A stretch of 64,000 nt of DNA from Brevundimonas albigilva (GTDB taxonomy: Bacteria > Pseudomonadota > Alphaproteobacteria > Caulobacterales > Caulobacteraceae): the NCBI RefSeq assembly GCF_023503965.1, contig NZ_CP097298.1, forward strand, positions 1,257,001 through 1,321,000, in the 5' to 3' direction. The notes under the pieces are model-generated. The model made no database searches, was not told the origin of the DNA, and saw nothing but the letters and a program-made list of their open reading frames with translations. This document shows positions 60,402 through 64,000 of this stretch, piece after piece. The translations under genes were made by a program, and so were the position numbers. How positions within the stretch are numbered: position 1 is the first letter of the stretch; every line of letters begins with the position of its first letter.

Positions 60402-63400
60402 CTAGAAGGTGGCGCGGGCGATCAGGGTGAAGCGACGGTCGTTCATGAACCACGAGCGCGGCGCGCGCAGCAGGTCGTTGTTCAGGACCTGGCTGGTGCG
60501 GGTGATCTCGTTGGTCAGGTTCACCGCCTGCAGGCCGACCTTCCAGTTGTCGTTGACGGTGTAGAAGATCGAGCCGTCCAGCTGGCCCGTGTCCTCGTTC
60601 ATGATCGGCGCATACGGAACGATGACGTCACGCGGCGTGATCAGGAACTCCGAACGCCAGGCGTAGGCCAGGCGCGCCGAGATCCGACCCTTCTCGTAGA
60701 AGCCCGCCAGATTGACCGTGTGCTTCGACAGGTTCTGCAGCGGCAGCAGGCTGGTGTCGACGTTGGACACGCGGCCGGCCGCCACGTCCGGATCGGTCGA
60801 CGACAGGGTGCTCTGCGCCACGCCTTCGGAGTCGATGTAGGTGTAGTTGGCGTTGACGCCGAAGCCGTCGAACGGGGCGGGCAGGAAGTCGTAGGTCTGC
60901 TGATAGGCGACCTCGAAGCCCTTGATCTTGCCGGTCTCGTCCGAGTTGACCGGCGTCGTCACCACCGAGTCGAAGGTGGCCCCGTTGTTGGTGAAGCTCA
61001 GGCGCTGGACGCCGTTGGTGATGACGTCTTCCAGCTCCTTGTAGAACAGCGACAGGGTCAGCTGGCCCACATCGGCGAAGTACCATTCCACCGAGGCGTC
61101 GTAGTTGGTCGAGAAGATCGGCTTCAGATAGGGATTGCCCACCGAGAAGCGGCCCGTCGGACGACCGTCGACGATGTCCTGCGCGTTCGCCGACAGCGAG
61201 ATGTTGTAGTAGTTGCGCGTCAGACCCAGGTCCGGCGGCGTGATGGCCTGCGACAGGCCCAGGCGGAACTGCAGGCCGTTGCCCACCTCCAGCTTGGCGT
61301 TGAAGCTCGGCAGGAAGTAGTCGTATTCGATTTCGGCCGACGTCTCCTGGCGGGCGCCGTTGGCGAAGTTCCGCGCGCCCTGCCGCACGTCCGGCGCCAG
61401 TGCGCAGAACGGGCTGACCTCCTGCCCGGGGGAACCGGCTCCAGGCAGGTCTCCTCGGTCGGGAAGGTGCCCAGGTTGAAGGCGGTGAAGCCCTGCGCCG
61501 CCCGCTCGGTCTTCACATAGCGGATGCCGTAGTTGCCGCTCAGATTCCAGCCGTTGTCGAACTCCTTGCCGTAGCGGAGCATGACGTAGAAGGCCGTGGT
61601 GTCTTCCTGGATCGGATTGACTTCCTGCGGCAGGAAACCGTCGGCGTCCGCGTCGCAACGCAGCCCCAGCGGGACCCAGTTCTGGGGACAGGCCGCGCCG
61701 GCGGCGTTGCGCGACCGCCACTCGTCGCCATAGGCCAGGGCGTAGTCGGCATAGGCCTGATAGTTGTCGATGATGTTCTGGTTGTAGAACAGGCGGGGCT
61801 GGTCGCCGGTCGGGACCGGCGCCTGTCCGCGCATGAAGTTCTCGAACGAGAACACCTCGTTGTAGTCCATGGGGTTGAAGCCGGTCGTCCCCGGCGCCCC
61901 GTCGGCCTGTGGCACGCCGTCGACCAGGTCGCTCAGCCAGACGGGACCATTGTCGCCCCACTGCTCGGAGAGAACGCCCCAGTTGTAGGTGGTGAAGCGC
62001 GCGACCTGATCACGCTTGTTGTAGCGCGCGCCGAAGCGGATCGACCGGACCCAGTCCTGATCGAACGAATAGTCCGCGTCGATGCGGAAGGCGTCGGACT
62101 GGCCCTCGCTCATCTCCTTGTGGTCCATCGCCGCGCGCGAGAAGCTGTTATAGGGCGACGAGAAATTGGCGTTGTCGCCGCGATAGTAGCCGGGGCAGGC
62201 GGCCGTCGCCGGCCCCTCGCAGGGCGTGCCGTTCAGGAACGGCGGCAGGAAGGTCACGACCGGGACGTCCGACCCCCGGATCTCGATCGCGGCGTTCTGG
62301 TAGGTGGAATTCCACAGGGCCGCGTCCAGATTGTCCAGCTCGGAATCGACGTGCTGGTAGTCGAAGTTCAGCGACAGCCGATCGGTCGGCGTCCATTTGA
62401 AGTTGAAGCCGTAATCCGTCGTGACCGATTGCTGATAGACGTCGCGGCGCTGGTTGTTGCTCTGCAGGCCGTTGATCGGCGTGCGGGGATCGGGGCCGTT
62501 CTGGTCCGCGCGCCACCCGGTGGTGCCGGTGATGACGCCGTTGGTGAACAGGCCGTCCTCGCCGAAATCCAGGGTCGTGCCGCCCTGGGCCTGGGAGTCG
62601 CCGTTGGAGGTGACGTTGTCCGTCGCGATCTCCATCGCGTGTTCGGTCCAGGCCTGGGTCGCGTCGGACCGCAGGAACTGGGCCGTGGCGATCATGGTGC
62701 GGTCGTTGCTGCGCCATTGGCCCGCGGCCGCATAGCCGCGGCGTTCGCGATCGAAGGTCTGGGACCGGAAGGCCGCGCCGCGCGGGAACCAGACGTCGGC
62801 GACCTCGGTCGCGCCGTCGCTCGGCACCACGTCCCCGTTCGAATAGAGGGTGCGCGGGCCGTAGTTGGAGATCTGCTGGCCGTCGCCGCGCGACTTCAGC
62901 TGCGAATAGACGGCGTTCAGCATCAGGCCGAACTCGCCGAAGCTGGTTTCCCAGCGATCGCTGATCAGGCCCGAGAAGGTCGGAGTGACCTCCTCGACGA
63001 AGTCGCCGTAGCTGGCTTCCGAGGAGAAGGCGACGACGCGGCCGGGGCTGTCGAAGGGCACGCGGGTGCGCAGGTTGACCGTGCCGGCGATGCCGCCCTC
63101 GATCAGGTCCGCCGAGGGGTTCTTGAACACATCCACGCCGCCCATCAGCTCGGCGGGCACGTCGGCGAAGCTGAGCGAGCGGCCGTTGTTGGCGGTGAAG
63201 GTGTCGCGCCCGTTCAGTTCGGACCGCACGAAGGTCAGGCCGCGCACGACCACGCCCGAGCCTTCGACCGAGAAGTGGTCGGGGTCGACGCCGGCGGCGA
63301 AACGGTCGATGGCCACGCCGGGCACGCGTTGCAACGCCTCGGTGACGGATCGGTCCGGCAGGGCGCCGATGTCTTCCGAGGTGATCGAATCGACGAAGAC

Positions 63401-63622
63401 GTCGGAGTTCTGCTTGATCGCCTGGCTGGAACGCAGGCTGGAGCGGATGCCGGTGACGACGACTTCCTCGACCTCGGAAGCCTGGGTCTCGTCGGTCTGC
63501 TCCTGGGCCAACGCCGGAAGCGCGGCGGCGCTGACCGCCGCGACGGCGATCAGGGAAACGCCTCCCTTGAGGAAGCTCCCCCTCGTGAACGCAGGACGAA
63601 TTGCGGGCGTGACGACACGCAT
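60402..63622 (-). CDS. TonB-dependent receptor, probable xylan-oligomer uptake (frameshifted)
   Basis: An outer-membrane active-transport barrel of ~1074 residues. Signal peptide ...GGVSLIAVAAVSAAALPALA; TonB-box region SEVEEVVVTG; plug domain VDSITSEDIGALPDRSVTEA and VPGVAIDRF; the barrel ends with Phe (RRFTLIARATF). This is the long Caulobacter/Xanthomonas carbohydrate-type receptor. One G/C missing in the run at 61428-61432 breaks the frame in an extracellular loop (CLEPVPPG to QEVSPFCALAPD). ATG 63622 follows GGGGAGG. The XylR box at 63655 lies just upstream. Confidence 0.93.
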
Positions 63623-63654
63623 GATGTTTAACCTCCCCAAGTCAGCATTTCTTT

Positions 63655-63668
63655 TGTTAGCGCTACCA
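63655..63668. promoter_or_regulatory. XylR-type operator before TonB receptor
   Basis: TGTTAGCGCTACCA, palindromic core intact, 33 bp from the receptor start and 137 bp from the halogenase start. Confidence 0.75.
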
Positions 63669-63684
63669 TCTGGCAGCATGGAAA

Positions 63685-63697
63685 TGTCTGAGTAATC
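63685..63697 (+). promoter_or_regulatory. GTCTGAGT element between receptor and halogenase genes
   Basis: TGTCTGAGTAATC, identical over 13 bases to the element before xylD. It lies 17 bp beyond the XylR box in the divergent region. Confidence 0.5.
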
Positions 63698-63804
63698 TCG
63701 ATATCGCAGTCTTTCGCATCGCGCAAGCCCGTTGATTTCGTCAGTCTGCGGGCGGAAGGTCGGGCGGAAATCGCCCCGGAGAGGGCCAAAGGGGAGGCAG
63801 TCGA

Positions 63805-64000
63805 ATGGCGAACGGACCGATCCGCGACATCGTCGTCGTCGGCGGGGGAACCGCAGGCTGGATGGCGGCGGCGGCCCTGTCGCGGCTGTCCGGCAACGGC
63901 GTCACCCGGGTGGTCCTGGTCGAGTCGGACGCCATCGGCACGGTCGGGGTCGGAGAGGCGACCATTCCGCCGATCCGCACCTTCAACGCCATGCTGGGCC
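63805..64000 (+). CDS. Tryptophan halogenase-like flavoprotein, 3' end outside window
   Basis: The first 65 residues of a flavin-dependent halogenase-family protein: IVVVGGGTAGWMAAAALSRL (FAD-binding GxGxxG) then VGVGEATIPPIRTFNAMLG, the family's PxxGVGEAT region. ATG 63805 follows GGGGAGG. Divergent from the TonB receptor. In carbohydrate loci these homologues accompany receptors and cupin-like genes; halogenation of tryptophan itself is doubtful and the real substrate is unknown. Confidence 0.9.
   Translation, partial: MANGPIRDIVVVGGGTAGWMAAAALSRLSGNGVTRVVLVESDAIGTVGVGEATIPPIRTFNAMLG

Overview
The window is GC-rich alphaproteobacterial chromosome, most likely Brevundimonas or a close Caulobacterales relative. 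The evidence is the Caulobacter-type xyl genes (xylD, xylX, xylB, xylA, xylC) of the oxidative Weimberg pathway, the TonB receptor / cupin / tryptophan-halogenase-like group, tandem S46 dipeptidyl-peptidases, and a recN-bamD block. A caveat runs through the whole window. At least 25 single-base indels break otherwise well-conserved genes, including recN, copA, the TonB receptor, GH10 and the lacI-type regulator. Most are repaired by adding one base, often to a run of G, C or A. I read them mainly as consensus errors of a long-read assembly, so the affected genes are annotated over their full intended span.

Layout. (1) 1-880: the 3' end of an S46 peptidase. (2) About 1.0-26.57 kb: an integrated genomic island lying between this peptidase and its tandem paralogue (26586-28661). 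From the left it carries a tyrosine integrase. Next come defence-type genes: a restriction-methylase fusion overlapping a DUF3644/HEPN-like protein, an AlpA-like regulator with a small partner, an HNH protein, an XRE regulator, a PD-(D/E)XK protein and a GmrSD-like DUF262 protein. Then come small proteins and metal/efflux cargo: a CDF transporter with a czcA remnant, an IS5-family element, an oleate hydratase remnant, a Cu-type P-type ATPase with a solute-binding protein, and a TetR-controlled TolC/HlyD/two-permease exporter. An IS481-family element and more small genes close the island. (3) 26.6-38.5 kb: core genes (S46 peptidase, GNAT, TetR with an EmrAB-like pump, host attachment protein, recN, bamD, prs, a lipoprotein).

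(4) 38.5-64 kb: a xylan/xylose utilisation locus. Exported GH10 xylanase, GH115 alpha-glucuronidase, GH43 and GH3 beta-xylosidase-type enzymes and an SGNH acetylesterase would take glucuronoxylan to xylose. A TonB receptor and an MFS sugar porter provide uptake. XylB, XylC, XylD, XylX and XylA convert xylose to alpha-ketoglutarate, helped by an aldose epimerase. A LacI-type and a GntR/FadR-type regulator lie inside the locus. Two kinds of recurrent site mark its promoters: a palindromic TGNTAGCGCTANCA box (four copies), and an unexplained GTCTGAGT element (four copies). The window ends inside a tryptophan-halogenase-like gene. I saw no tRNA, rRNA or CRISPR array.
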